The notes below the pieces were generated by a model. It saw only the letters and a program-made list of their open reading frames with translations, did not search any database and was not told where the DNA came from. A DNA stretch of 64,000 nucleotides from Candidatus Cloacimonadota bacterium (GTDB lineage: Bacteria; Cloacimonadota; Cloacimonadia; Cloacimonadales; Cloacimonadaceae), in assembly GCA_020532085.1 (NCBI GenBank), contig JAJBAV010000006.1:29784-93783 (forward strand), given 5' to 3'. Shown piece by piece: positions 46,818 through 57,057 of this stretch. The stretch's first letter is position 1. Every line of letters begins with the position of its first letter. A program made the position numbers and the translations under genes.

Positions 46818-49800
46818 TTAATTGTGTTCCCGGATGGGCGTTTCCTCCTTTTTTACAGGAAAGCGTTCGGCTTTGACACGATAGAAGCGCCGCAATGGGC
46901 CGGGAGTGGTGTCCTCGAACTCGGTGGTGAAGGAATAGCCCAGCAAAGTGGTGAAGGGCCCGTAGGGATCGGTGTCGGTATAGACGTTGAAGCGGTTGAC
47001 GCTGATGGGATAGGTCCAGCCCAGGACAACGTCGTCATCACCGGCATTGTAGCTGATCGACAGGGGATCGATGACAGGCAGGGGCTGCCAGTTGATGGTG
47101 AAAGCGCCGTAGACGTTGTTGGTTTCAATTGCTTCCGCAACCTCCTGGTCGGTGTCTATCTGCAGCCAGGAAAACCATTGGCCCGTGAGCCCGGCATCAT
47201 AATTGGCAACCATGAATATGTAGTCAACAGGCAGGCCCGCGGGAAGAGATGGGATCCGCATCCAGCGGTCTCCAGCCATTGAAGAAGATGGCGCTGAAGA
47301 CTGGTTGTAATAGAGGTCCAGATAGAAGCTCTGAGCCAGGGCGCCGGTGCTGGCGTTGACCACGGTGACCTGAACCTGGCGGCTGTCGCCCAGATAGGGG
47401 TCAGGGGTGGCTGGTGACCAGACGGCCTTTAGAACCCGCAGGTCCGGGCTGGCCGTGGCGGTGGTCCAGAAGATTCTGAAGTAATCGTCGTTGTCATAGG
47501 TCTCGCCGGCAAAACCACCCGTGGCGTTGGCCAGGTTCACTATGCCCTCGTTAACCGTCTTGCGCACGTTGGTAGCTCCGCCGCCTGCGTTGGTGGGGAA
47601 GGAGGCGTTGGCGATCAACAGGTTCTGAGAATTGTTTAGGGTCAGCAGGGTACCCCCGGCCGGTCCGTTTCTAAACACACAGTTTGCGAAGGAATGGATG
47701 GGGTCCACGTTTGCTGATTCATGCACGTTCACACCGCTGGATGAGAGAAGTTCGAAGATGCCAAATTCCGCCGCGATGGTGGCGCCCGCGTACACATTCA
47801 GGTATGACAGGCCCACCGATGTGCTGATCAGGGTTGGGGCGGCTGAAGTTCCGAGCACCTCCAGCCTGCCTCCATCATAAACATAGGTCCCGTCGGCAGA
47901 TGTCAGCCAGACGCAGGCCCCCTCATCGACGTTGAAGATGCCGTAAACCAAGATGTCCTGATCGCAGGTGATGTCCCAGGTGTTGCAGGTCAGGGTACCG
48001 CTTTCCACGGTAAGATTGCCGTTGCAGTCAAGGTTGCTGAGCAGGGAGGCTGTCTGGCTGCGGGTGAGGGTGACCGGTTCGCCGTTTCTATCCATTACAG
48101 TCACAGGTTGGCCGTCGCCATCATTTGCCTTGGCCAAGCTGCCTTTGCGGATCTTCACATTCCACAGGCTGCCGGCATACATGGCGAGCGAGGCATCTGT
48201 AGTTCCGGTGAGTTCCACCGTTCCGCCAGTGGGATTAAAATCTGTGCGAAGGCAGAAGAAACTCGTGTCGGTGCGGATGATGCCGCCGGTGACGTTGCTG
48301 GTGAGGACGTTAGCGGCATAGACGTAGATCGCGTCATCATGCCTGTAAAGCAGGCCATCAGACATGGTCAGGCTGGCGTTGCCGCCGTTGGGGAGATATG
48401 TGTAAGCGCCTGGAGTCCCGCCGTAGAGATGCAGTTCGCCGCCGCTGATGTTCAGCTCGGCCTGGATATCCAGATACTGCCCTGCATCCTGGTGGAAGTG
48501 GATGGTGCCGGCGCCAAGGTTGATCACGCCCAGGATGTAGGCATCAACCAGGTCCAGGGCGGTGAAGGAACCGCCATTCACAGTCAGGGTGCCCAGGGTC
48601 CAGTCATAGGATGAGCAGGTCACTGAATAACCCGAGGCAACCTGCAGACCCAAGGAAGTACTTTTTGCCAACTCCAGCGAGTAGAAAACCTCGTCTGCAT
48701 AGATAGTACTAAGCGCGTTTCCATCAAAAACTACCAACCCGGTACCTTCGGTGAAGGCCGCTTCGCCGAGGGAGTTAAACCAGCTGCCTCTCACGTTCAT
48801 ATTCGCGGGGGCGATGAAAGTGCCCGCAAGGATCTGGAAAAAGCCGTTGATATCCAGGTCACTTTCGGCTGTGATGGAATTGGCGCGCAGGCTTAGACCG
48901 GTTTCCAGGTCTTCCGCCAAGCTTTCGCTGGCCGATTTTGAGCTGGCTTTGTTGATGATGAGAGTGAAGAGGCTGGAGCCGGGATCGTGGGCGATGATAT
49001 GGTCCCCGCTGCCATAGAGTTCGAAGATATTTCCGCTGGGGTTGAAGTCGCTGCGGGTGACGGACAGGGACCCGGTCATCCTGATCCTGCCGCCGGAGAT
49101 GGTATCCGTGAAACTGAGAGTTGGATCGTTATTGTTGATCCATACCCCCTGGTCATGGAAGTCTAGGATGCCGCCGCTCATCTCGATCAACGCGTCATCG
49201 GTATATGGCCAGCGGGACCGGATTGAGCCGCCGTAAACGTTGAAATTGCCGCCGAAGATGTGCAACTCGCCGTTCAGGTGGATGTTTCTGCCGGTGCCAA
49301 GGGCGTACAGGTTGATGGTGCCGGTGTCATTCAGATACCAGGTCCCTTCGATGAGGTTGGCGGCCAGGCTGTTGGCGGTGAAGGTTCCGGTCAGGACGTC
49401 CACCGCGCCGGCGATCCAGTCGTAGCTGGCGCAGGTGACCACGGCGCTACTGTTGTTGATCCTCAGCGCTCCGCCGCTTTTGTTCACCACCAGGTTGTTG
49501 AAGTTTTCGCTGTGATTGCAGTATTGATGGACGCTGCCGTTGAAGGTGACGGTGGAGGTTCCTTCGGCAAAGGCGTCCGTGGCCGCGGTCCTGATCCAGT
49601 CGCCGCCAAGGGTGATCCCCCAGGCGCCGGGATCGAATATTCCGCTTTCCATCACAAGGTCATTCACAACGGTGAGGTTTTGGGTCAGGTTCACTTTCGT
49701 CGTGGGGCTGATCACCAGATTGTTCAGATAGCAGGAGCTGCCCAGCAGATCGAGCTGCTGGGTGCTGCCGTCCATGATGAGGGTGCCATAGTACAGCTTG

Positions 49801-52361
49801 ACGCCGTTGCTGCCGGTGTTGTAATCCCTGAAATAAGGCCCCTTGACGGTAACGTTGCCAGTGTACCAACAATAGAGGCTGCTGCCGTCGTAGCACCAGA
49901 TGCTGCCGTTGAAGATGAAATCGTAGGTTGAGGAGTCGTGCAGGATCACGGCATTGGGAGCGTCGAGGTCGGAGCGGAGGTTATAGAGCCGGGTATTGGG
50001 GCTGAAGTTGTAGATGTAGCAACTGCTGGAGCCGTTGAATTCCAGATAGCCCAAGGCCAGTTGGACGTTCGAACCCGCCTTGAAGGTCATATCTCCGCTA
50101 CAGTAGATATCAGCCGAGGTGCTGGTGATGGAGGCACTGGAGCCGTTTTCCCAGCTGATGTTGCCGCCCACTTCCCAGTCTGTGGCGGAAGTCATCAACA
50201 TCTGGCCGCTGATGGTGGCATTGTTTGTCACCAGCAGGTCGTAGGTCCCGATCGTCACGCTGGCACCGGTTTCCACCGTCATGTTGTTGCAGTAAGCGGT
50301 GTAGTTTGAGGTCACCGGGTAGAGCGGACAGCCGGTCGGGATCAGGACATCGTTGTCGGACTGCGGATAGCTGTTCACGTTCCAGTTGCCGGTTGTATTC
50401 CAAGCAGTGGATACGTCTCCTTCCCAGATGTAGCCCTGGTAAAGGGTGCCCTGATAGGTCACCTTGTTGTGGGCGGTCACGGTTACGGTGAACTCAGCGG
50501 GAAAGCTGGGCAGGGAGGACAGGGAGAGGGTGGCGATGCCGGCCGCGTTGGCATAGCCCCGTCCGTGGATAGTAGTACCCCGGCTTACTCCCACATAGGC
50601 GTAGGGAACGTTGGTGGTCACGGTCAGGGACGGCGTGTCGATTACATCCCTGTAGCTGTCGAAGGACACCGTCATGTTGGTGGGATTGTCGGACCGATAG
50701 AGCAGGGAGGGGTCGCCGAAGATGTTCCAGGTTTTGTACATGTCCGGTCCGTCGGTGGGATAATCGTCCAGCATCTTGCAGGCACCGTTGAAGAGCAGGC
50801 CGCCCAGGGTGATCTTTGCATCGGCCACCAGCAGGTCCGCGATCTCGTCCTGGGCAGCCATCGGCGGACTCCAGTCCTGGCTGATGGAGCTTCCGTAAAA
50901 GGCTATCGAGCCGCCGTTGGTGTGGCGCTGCCAGGCCTCCGCGAAACAGGTTGTGCTGGTGAAGTAACCATTGGAGCAAGCCACGCTGACGATCACCGGG
51001 ATCTTGTTGCCGTTGGTGAGGGCTGCCACATTGTTGTTGTTGAAACCGGTGGTGCTCCAGGCGGTGGAGCTGCCGTGCCCGGTGTAGTTCACCAGGCCGC
51101 GTCCGGCGTTGATGGCAGTGGCCACTTGGGCGGCGGTGGCGCCGGGATCGTAGATCTGGTCCACAGTAAAATAGCCGTAGCCCAGGAGGTCGGTGCGGAT
51201 GTTGTTCAGATGTTGGTAATCGTACTCCCCGTCATCTCCGGGACCCTGATTGGAGGCCACTCCGGTGGCCTTGTCGATCCAGGTGGCGGTGCTACCAAGG
51301 TTCTTTTCGGAGAGGATGATCTTGTTTACCTGGTTGGCCACCTCTGCGTCAGTGGTGGCGGAAAGCCGGCCCACAAAGATGTCCGGGTAGCTGTCGGTTC
51401 CGTCCACCAAAGCCAGAATGGGATCCGCCCCACCATTTTGGTGAATGAGGGCGGGCACCTCGGCATGATCGCCAACCAGCAATACGAAGGTGAGCGAAGG
51501 GTAATCGTCGTAAAAATCCTGGATATAAGTTTGGATTTCCGCCGCGGTGTCTCCGGTCGTGTCCGTGGAGCGCAGATAGGTCAAGATGCCTTTTTGCCTT
51601 TTCCATTCGTAGAGGGGCAGCACCTGATCGTAGAAATCCGGGTCATAGATGATCATCAGATAGCCGATAGTCTCGCTGACCGAAGTGTAGCGGTCGGGAC
51701 CCCAGTTCAGGAAATGGTTGGCATACACATCCACGAACTCGCGTGAGATGTCAACCGGTGCACGGGTAAGGGTGTTGACGGTGTCCAGCCCTTCCGCGAA
51801 AACCCGGACCTTGAAGCTGGTGTATTGCCTCAGGACGCGGGTATTGGGGTTATAGGCAAAGGGTGCCACCTGCACCACGCTGCCCCGGAAATCCCGCATT
51901 ATGTAGGGTTCAGAGAGGGTGGCCACCTCCGCGGGCCAAAATCCTTCGCTGGCGTAGATCTCGCCGAAGGTCCAAGGCACGCTGGCGGGATCGATGTCGC
52001 GGGTGAAGCTGCCCTTGGAGGGCGCTACGGGCAGTTCGGTGTCGATGTATTCCAGATCGTAAACCTCCGCCTTCATCCTGGCCTTGCCGTCGATGATGAT
52101 GCTGCGGTTGAAGACCGGCAGGTCGGGATACCCCAGTTTCAGGAGCCTGCCTTCCTTGGCCAGACTGATCTGGTACCAAGTGGCTCCGTCGATCTCCTGT
52201 TCAAGTTTTTCGTATTTGCCAATTTCATACTGAATGACTGTTTCTGCCAAGGTAGAGGAAAGCACCGTGGCAGAATTCACCCCCGTGCCTGTGCTAACCG
52301 CTTCTGCGGCCAGAAAAGGCGCGAGGGCCAAAAGCATCGATAGAAGGATCATGCGTCGCAT
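46818..52361 (-). CDS. Giant secreted gingipain-type (C25) cysteine protease with beta-helix repeats
   Basis: This 1847-residue exported protein has a signal peptide (MILLSMLLALAPFLAAEA) and a gingipain propeptide up to about 225 (RLLKLGYPDLPVFNRSIII). The C25 catalytic domain (about 230-580) has FVLLVGDHAEVPA, His near 426 in NYTGHGSSTAWS and Cys near 459 in VIVSVACSNGYF. It ends KTWNIFGDPSLLYR. A long right-handed beta-helix-like region (about 650-1600) contains many FNGSSSCYIYN and LYGGTPGAYTYLPNG style repeats. A CARDB-like module and a final FN3-like domain follow (VVLGWTYPISVNRFNVYTDT). It has no FlgD tail, like the nuclease. AAAGGAGAC precedes the ATG. Confidence 0.9.
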   Translation of the reverse strand: MRRMILLSMLLALAPFLAAEAVSTGTGVNSATVLSSTLAETVIQYEIGKYEKLEQEIDGATWYQISLAKEGRLLKLGYPDLPVFNRSIIIDGKARMKAEVYDLEYIDTELPVAPSKGSFTRDIDPASVPWTFGEIYASEGFWPAEVATLSEPYIMRDFRGSVVQVAPFAYNPNTRVLRQYTSFKVRVFAEGLDTVNTLTRAPVDISREFVDVYANHFLNWGPDRYTSVSETIGYLMIIYDPDFYDQVLPLYEWKRQKGILTYLRSTDTTGDTAAEIQTYIQDFYDDYPSLTFVLLVGDHAEVPALIHQNGGADPILALVDGTDSYPDIFVGRLSATTDAEVANQVNKIILSEKNLGSTATWIDKATGVASNQGPGDDGEYDYQHLNNIRTDLLGYGYFTVDQIYDPGATAAQVATAINAGRGLVNYTGHGSSTAWSTTGFNNNNVAALTNGNKIPVIVSVACSNGYFTSTTCFAEAWQRHTNGGSIAFYGSSISQDWSPPMAAQDEIADLLVADAKITLGGLLFNGACKMLDDYPTDGPDMYKTWNIFGDPSLLYRSDNPTNMTVSFDSYRDVIDTPSLTVTTNVPYAYVGVSRGTTIHGRGYANAAGIATLSLSSLPSFPAEFTVTVTAHNKVTYQGTLYQGYIWEGDVSTAWNTTGNWNVNSYPQSDNDVLIPTGCPLYPVTSNYTAYCNNMTVETGASVTIGTYDLLVTNNATISGQMLMTSATDWEVGGNISWENGSSASITSTSADIYCSGDMTFKAGSNVQLALGYLEFNGSSSCYIYNFSPNTRLYNLRSDLDAPNAVILHDSSTYDFIFNGSIWCYDGSSLYCWYTGNVTVKGPYFRDYNTGSNGVKLYYGTLIMDGSTQQLDLLGSSCYLNNLVISPTTKVNLTQNLTVVNDLVMESGIFDPGAWGITLGGDWIRTAATDAFAEGTSTVTFNGSVHQYCNHSENFNNLVVNKSGGALRINNSSAVVTCASYDWIAGAVDVLTGTFTANSLAANLIEGTWYLNDTGTINLYALGTGRNIHLNGELHIFGGNFNVYGGSIRSRWPYTDDALIEMSGGILDFHDQGVWINNNDPTLSFTDTISGGRIRMTGSLSVTRSDFNPSGNIFELYGSGDHIIAHDPGSSLFTLIINKASSKSASESLAEDLETGLSLRANSITAESDLDINGFFQILAGTFIAPANMNVRGSWFNSLGEAAFTEGTGLVVFDGNALSTIYADEVFYSLELAKSTSLGLQVASGYSVTCSSYDWTLGTLTVNGGSFTALDLVDAYILGVINLGAGTIHFHQDAGQYLDIQAELNISGGELHLYGGTPGAYTYLPNGGNASLTMSDGLLYRHDDAIYVYAANVLTSNVTGGIIRTDTSFFCLRTDFNPTGGTVELTGTTDASLAMYAGSLWNVKIRKGSLAKANDGDGQPVTVMDRNGEPVTLTRSQTASLLSNLDCNGNLTVESGTLTCNTWDITCDQDILVYGIFNVDEGACVWLTSADGTYVYDGGRLEVLGTSAAPTLISTSVGLSYLNVYAGATIAAEFGIFELLSSSGVNVHESANVDPIHSFANCVFRNGPAGGTLLTLNNSQNLLIANASFPTNAGGGATNVRKTVNEGIVNLANATGGFAGETYDNDDYFRIFWTTATASPDLRVLKAVWSPATPDPYLGDSRQVQVTVVNASTGALAQSFYLDLYYNQSSAPSSSMAGDRWMRIPSLPAGLPVDYIFMVANYDAGLTGQWFSWLQIDTDQEVAEAIETNNVYGAFTINWQPLPVIDPLSISYNAGDDDVVLGWTYPISVNRFNVYTDTDPYGPFTTLLGYSFTTEFEDTTPGPLRRFYRVKAERFPVKKEETPIREHN

Positions 52362-53062
52362 ATTGTCTCCTTTGTTCCTGCGGAACTTGCCGGGTGATTG
52401 TTTTTCAATGCTCTGTTCGCTGAACGCCGCTCCAGCTCAAGCCCTCCCAGGAACGCTCCTGTCCCAAGCATATGCAGCCTGCCATCGCCGCGTCCCCGAA
52501 ACGCTCTGGCGATCATTTTTTCTCCCTGCCCCGACCCTGTTTTGCCGTCCCATTCAGCCGATGAAAAAATCCTTTCCGTTTTCTTCCGGACATCCGAACC
52601 CTGCCCGGTCTTATCGCAGCAGGGTTCTCTAAATCCGAACCTGACGGAAACCTGCCAAGGCGGTGATATCATATCAAAGCCTTGCCCTTAACTCATGGTT
52701 CCATTATTTTGCTTCCGGCTTAATGTTGTCAAGTATTATTTGGGCCGGATCATGCCCTGTCTCGCTTTTCAGCTTGCCGTCCATTTACCTTAGCCTAGCT
52801 TGCGGTAGTCTGGTTCCCTCTGCCACCAAGCCTTTCTGGAACGGGCTTTGGGTGGTTTTGTCCTTTGTCCCCGTCTGTTCGGCCCTATTTCATCCCCCGA
52901 ATGATCCCCGCCTGCTTGGAGAGGGGCATGCGGGAGGCAGACAGGGCGCGTATCAGCTGGAGCTAAGGGCCAGGGCAGGCTGTGGCAAAATTTCCACAAC
53001 CTTGTTTATCCGCCACAGAAACCAACAGGCCCCTGGACTTAGTTACCGAAACCTGGCTTGGC
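52362..53062. other. 700-bp intergenic region without a gene
   Basis: No open frame here is convincing. Around 52855-52960 a GC-rich segment (GTCCCCGTCTGTTCGGCCCT, CCCCGCCTGC, GCGGGAGGCAGACAGGGCG) resembles the flanks of the hairpin repeats at 3181 and 43471. It may be a decayed copy. The promoter of the C25 gene must lie here, but I see no strong candidate. Confidence 0.4.
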
Positions 53063-55834
53063 TCAGTTGGTGGTGTAGAACCAGCCGGGGCCGTCCACCA
53101 AGGCCACGGCGCAGTTGCCAACCAGGATGTATTCGCCCAGGCCGTTGTCGCCAAATTCATCCACCAGGGTAAATTCCGTCAGGGTTCCCTCCACGGAACG
53201 GAAGAAGAGGCTGTGGCTTTGGCCGGGAACGTAATCCGGGATGGGGATGTAGATATAGGGCAGGCTTGCGGCTCCGGCCTGCGTGTAGAAGTTGGGGTCA
53301 TACTGCGTTCCAGCGGCAGTGCGGAAATCCAGGAAGTAAGCGCTGAGGTGGGGCACGGCGTAATCCACAGCTTCGCTGAGGATGATCCTGGAATTGAGCG
53401 GCACGGGGTTTCCGATCAGGGAAGATGGCAGATTCAGTTGCGCCTGGTAGAGGGAAACGATGTGCTCAGCCACGTTGGAGGTGACCTGAGTGGACACGCT
53501 CTGATGAGGGTTGGAGTCGATCATGGGGGCGTAGATGGCGTCGCTGGAAAGGAAGAAGCCCACGTGGCCGTCGGCATAGGTGAAATGCCAGGGATCGGCG
53601 CCGGTTGTTTGATAATAGGGATAAACGCGGTAAAACTCACCTTCGTAGACGGAGAAGAGCAGGTTTTGAGGCCGGATGTTCTGCCGGAACCTGATCCAGG
53701 GCAACTGAGAAACGTAGAAATCGCTGGAGCCGCTCACGGACAGGGACCAGGCCGGCGTAAGCGGGCTGAGGTCATATTGGCTGGCCAGCACGCCATGGGT
53801 GTCCGGAACGCTGTTCAAACGGGCGATCTGCAAAACCGGAGTGCCGGAGGGCGCGGCGCTGGCATCTGCGTAATATTCCCAGTCGTAATTGTCGAAGCTC
53901 ATGCGCGGATAGAGGCGCAGGTTGCTGGCAGTGCCGGGATCGAGTGAGCCGCCGCTGAAGAGGTAGCCGGACCAGGCCGGAGAAACGCTCAGGGCGCCGT
54001 CCTGATACATGAAGGTGTTGTGCGCGAACGCGGCCGCGGCTTTGTACCAGGCAAAGCGGGGATGGTCCGCGTCCGGGCTGAAATTGATCAGGTTCTGCAG
54101 CGGCGAGGCATGCTTGTAAACCAGGAAGGTGTTGTCCGGCAGGCTGGGGGAGCGTTTTTTGCCCCGGGTGTAGGCCGTGACGCGCAGCAGGGCGTTCTGG
54201 GCGGAAAAAACGTAGGGCTGCCCGCTCAGCCAGGGATGGCCGGTCGGCATGGCCACGCTGTATTCGAGGAGCAGCGAACCCCAGGCGGTGTCGGGATCGT
54301 TCCAGGAAACATAACCACGGCTGGTCTGGATCGAGGTTTCCGGCTTGAAAAAGGGAAAGCTTTGCTGTTGGCCGGATTCGCCCACCTGACCCAGCAGATA
54401 GGTGCCGGAGGAATTCACGCCGCTGTAAACGAAACCGTCGCTCAGGCTGTAGTGGGAGGCGTCGTAAGCGTCGCCGCGGGCTTTGAAATCGATGTGGTCG
54501 TTGCCGGAGGAGCGGAAGACCCTGAACAGCCTGGCGTTGGAGCTTTCCGCCAGTTGGTTGCGGAAGCCGAACTCGATCCAGTTGTCTCCGGGCAGGGTTT
54601 CCACGGTGCTGTTGCCGCTGCGGAAATCCAGCTGGAAAGCCTGATGCGCGCCGCCCAGGGTGAAGGGCGCGCCGCTGAAATAGGCGGAGATCACGGAAGC
54701 TGGGTTGGGAGCGGTATCCAGCCGCAGGGAATGGTTGGGCAGGGCGGTGTCGCGCAGATCCATCCACAAATCCTGCAGGTAAAGTTGGTCGAAACTGCCG
54801 TCCAGAGGGAGTTCAAGCGCCGTCTGTTCGCCCAGCGGCGAGAGCAGGAAATACTTGCCGCTGCCCTGCAGAAAGCTGATCAGAACATTGTTTTGCACCA
54901 CCCAGGTTTCCGGGCCCTGAGCCCAGCCGAACACCTGGCCGCCCTGCAGCCGCACCCATTCCTGCACGAATTTCCGCGCCGGAGGCTGGGACCAGTGCAG
55001 GATGGGAGGTGAAACCACATCCGGGACGGATTGGGTCTGCACATCAAGCACCCCGGTATTCAGCGCGAAACCTGGATAAACCGCCTGGACAGCGCTCACG
55101 TCGGCATCGCCTAGCTGGGGCAGAAGCTCCAGCCTGGTTTGTCCCGCTGATGTCAGGTAGGCTTGGGGAAACCAGATCTGCAGGCTTCCGGAATCGGAGT
55201 AGTGGAGTGCCTCCACGTTCGTGTTGGCCGCTGGGAGGTTGAACACATTGGCGTTTCCGGGACGCTGCGCCTCCACGTCGCCGTTGCCGTCGATCTCAAA
55301 ATAAACACGGTTGTTGCCGTAGGTTTGCAGCGGCAATTTGTCCGCGTAGAGCATGTACTGGCTGCGCACCACCCAGGCTTCGGCGACGCTTTCGGAGGTG
55401 GTAAGGTCGGTGTAGAGGGTGGCAAAGGCGGGAATGGAATCCAGGATGATCTCGGTGCCGTACCGCTCGATGCTGATCCTGTAACAGCGCGTGACCGCCT
55501 CCACGCCTTCCGCGAAAGCCAGGCTGTCCCGCTCCAACAGGCTGTCCACCCGGCGCAGGCGAACCACGTCGTTATACCAGAGCTTGTAATCGTGGATGCT
55601 CTCCTTGGGGATGTAGAGGTAGGACTTGTCGTTCTCGGAGCCGATCAGATGGTCCTTGTAAACCTTGATCGTGTTTGATGTGACGTATTGGAGGGGATCC
55701 AGATGTTCCGGCAAAAGGGAGTTCTCGCGCAGGTTGCAGGAGGCCGCGAACACCGCCAGAAGCAGGAGCAGCGCTCCCAAAAGCTTAGTGCGCGTAGCTG
55801 AGTACGCTTTGGAGGAGGTAGTTTTGGCTGGCAT
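53063..55834 (-). CDS. Large lipoprotein of unknown function (last gene of the PqqD/ATP-grasp operon)
   Basis: This 923-residue lipoprotein has a signal peptide with lipobox FAASC at residues 29-33. No family is recognised. The body is rich in Tyr, Trp, Ser and Gly and is predicted to be mostly beta strand, with no membrane helices after the signal. This fits an outer-membrane-anchored surface protein. The start at 55834 has TTAGGACTAATCG in front, so the 50-bp overlap with the upstream TPR/barrel gene seems real. It ends the tightly packed minus-strand run that starts with the PqqD-like gene, suggesting a job at the cell surface in the same system. Confidence 0.75.
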   Translation of the reverse strand: MPAKTTSSKAYSATRTKLLGALLLLLAVFAASCNLRENSLLPEHLDPLQYVTSNTIKVYKDHLIGSENDKSYLYIPKESIHDYKLWYNDVVRLRRVDSLLERDSLAFAEGVEAVTRCYRISIERYGTEIILDSIPAFATLYTDLTTSESVAEAWVVRSQYMLYADKLPLQTYGNNRVYFEIDGNGDVEAQRPGNANVFNLPAANTNVEALHYSDSGSLQIWFPQAYLTSAGQTRLELLPQLGDADVSAVQAVYPGFALNTGVLDVQTQSVPDVVSPPILHWSQPPARKFVQEWVRLQGGQVFGWAQGPETWVVQNNVLISFLQGSGKYFLLSPLGEQTALELPLDGSFDQLYLQDLWMDLRDTALPNHSLRLDTAPNPASVISAYFSGAPFTLGGAHQAFQLDFRSGNSTVETLPGDNWIEFGFRNQLAESSNARLFRVFRSSGNDHIDFKARGDAYDASHYSLSDGFVYSGVNSSGTYLLGQVGESGQQQSFPFFKPETSIQTSRGYVSWNDPDTAWGSLLLEYSVAMPTGHPWLSGQPYVFSAQNALLRVTAYTRGKKRSPSLPDNTFLVYKHASPLQNLINFSPDADHPRFAWYKAAAAFAHNTFMYQDGALSVSPAWSGYLFSGGSLDPGTASNLRLYPRMSFDNYDWEYYADASAAPSGTPVLQIARLNSVPDTHGVLASQYDLSPLTPAWSLSVSGSSDFYVSQLPWIRFRQNIRPQNLLFSVYEGEFYRVYPYYQTTGADPWHFTYADGHVGFFLSSDAIYAPMIDSNPHQSVSTQVTSNVAEHIVSLYQAQLNLPSSLIGNPVPLNSRIILSEAVDYAVPHLSAYFLDFRTAAGTQYDPNFYTQAGAASLPYIYIPIPDYVPGQSHSLFFRSVEGTLTEFTLVDEFGDNGLGEYILVGNCAVALVDGPGWFYTTN

Positions 55835-57053
55835 CGATTAGTCCTAACTGGCCGTAAAGTGAGAGGCCAAACCCGCTTCCGAGGGGAAGGCTGAGGCCCA
55901 GGCCGAGATTGGTGGCGTTGGGATAGAAGGTGTCGAGGGTTACTCCGTAAGGATTGGTCCACCAGGCCAGGTCGCCATGGCTGGAACTGAGGCTCAGGCG
56001 CATAGAGCGATAGAGGCGCAGGTCCGCGATCCCGGTGAACACCTGGCCGTTTTGGTCGGTGCTTGCTGAGAGGAAGTCGCGGTAGAGCGCCGAATACATC
56101 AGCAGGAGGTTCAGCCGGTCTGTCAAAACTTTGAACCCAAGGTCGGCCTGAGCGGCTGAGAAGACCGGCGCGTAGGTGTAACGAAGCGACAGGAGCGGAC
56201 CCAGGCGCAGGCCGGCCAGATAGACTTTGCCGGTGGCGGAAGCGCTGCCCTGCCAGGCCGGATAGCTGCCGGCATCCACGCCGCTGAGGAGTTTGGCGCT
56301 CAGTTCGAGGTCCAGGGGGTGGAATTGCTTGCCCAATTCGAGGTCCAGGGCGGTGCGGAAATGCTGTCCGGCGATCCGGTATTCCTCGAAACCCATTGCT
56401 AGGGAGAGGGTTTTCCGGCGCAGCGAGGCTTTGCCCAAAAAATAGACGTTGCCGTTCTGCTTGTAGCCGAATCCAGCGCTGAAAGCGGAGCGGGTCTTTT
56501 CCAGCCAGGGTGTCACACTGAAAGATGCCGGGTTCTTTCTGACAAGGCCTTCCGCGCTGGCGTAGTCACCGGAGTTTAAACAACTCCAGGCCAGGCCGTC
56601 AGCGGCAATGGCGGCGCTTACGCTGTTGGGTGCGGCCAGTTTCTGCGCGGACCGGTAGCTGGCTCTGGCTGAAAGCGGCGAGTAGGTTTGCAACAGGGCC
56701 AGGCCGCGGTGGTTGAAGATGTCGGGGTTTTTGGGAAAAGCGCGGATCAGGTCAGCGGACCGGTACAGGGTCTCGGGATAGCGGTTCAGGGAATTCAGCG
56801 CCCAGAGGCTGCCGGAAGCGGCATCAGCGCTGGCCGGATCTCGCAGGGCCACCTCCTGATAGCGGGCCAGGGCGCTGTCCGGCTGGGCGTTTTGCATGAA
56901 GTACCAAGCCAGGGCCAGCCGCTCGGCGTTGTTCTCCGGAAACACGCTCAGATAGCGTTGCGTTTTGCGGATCAGCTCCGGATAGTCCTGCGCCTGAGCG
57001 GTGGCGGCAGCCACCACCAGCATGAGCAGCAGGAGAGGCAGCGCTTTCTTCAT
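55785..57053 (-). CDS. TPR protein with C-terminal outer-membrane beta-barrel-like region
   Basis: This is a 422-residue exported protein. After the signal peptide (LPLLLLMLVVAAATAQA), residues about 25-185 form tetratricopeptide-like helices (ERLALAWYFMQNAQPDSALA, SLWALNSLNRYPETLYRSAD). From about 190 to the end alternating strands such as FSAGFGYKQNGNVYFLGKAS and LGLSLPLGSGFGLSLYGQLG look like a beta-barrel. The build is like YaiO-type outer-membrane proteins, but I cannot confirm that family. It starts 4 bp after the smaller TPR gene and overlaps the lipoprotein gene. It may be the outer-membrane exit or docking part of the operon's system. Confidence 0.75.
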   Translation of the reverse strand: MKKALPLLLLMLVVAAATAQAQDYPELIRKTQRYLSVFPENNAERLALAWYFMQNAQPDSALARYQEVALRDPASADAASGSLWALNSLNRYPETLYRSADLIRAFPKNPDIFNHRGLALLQTYSPLSARASYRSAQKLAAPNSVSAAIAADGLAWSCLNSGDYASAEGLVRKNPASFSVTPWLEKTRSAFSAGFGYKQNGNVYFLGKASLRRKTLSLAMGFEEYRIAGQHFRTALDLELGKQFHPLDLELSAKLLSGVDAGSYPAWQGSASATGKVYLAGLRLGPLLSLRYTYAPVFSAAQADLGFKVLTDRLNLLLMYSALYRDFLSASTDQNGQVFTGIADLRLYRSMRLSLSSSHGDLAWWTNPYGVTLDTFYPNATNLGLGLSLPLGSGFGLSLYGQLGLIDASQNYLLQSVLSYAH

Positions 57054-57057
57054 TGGC

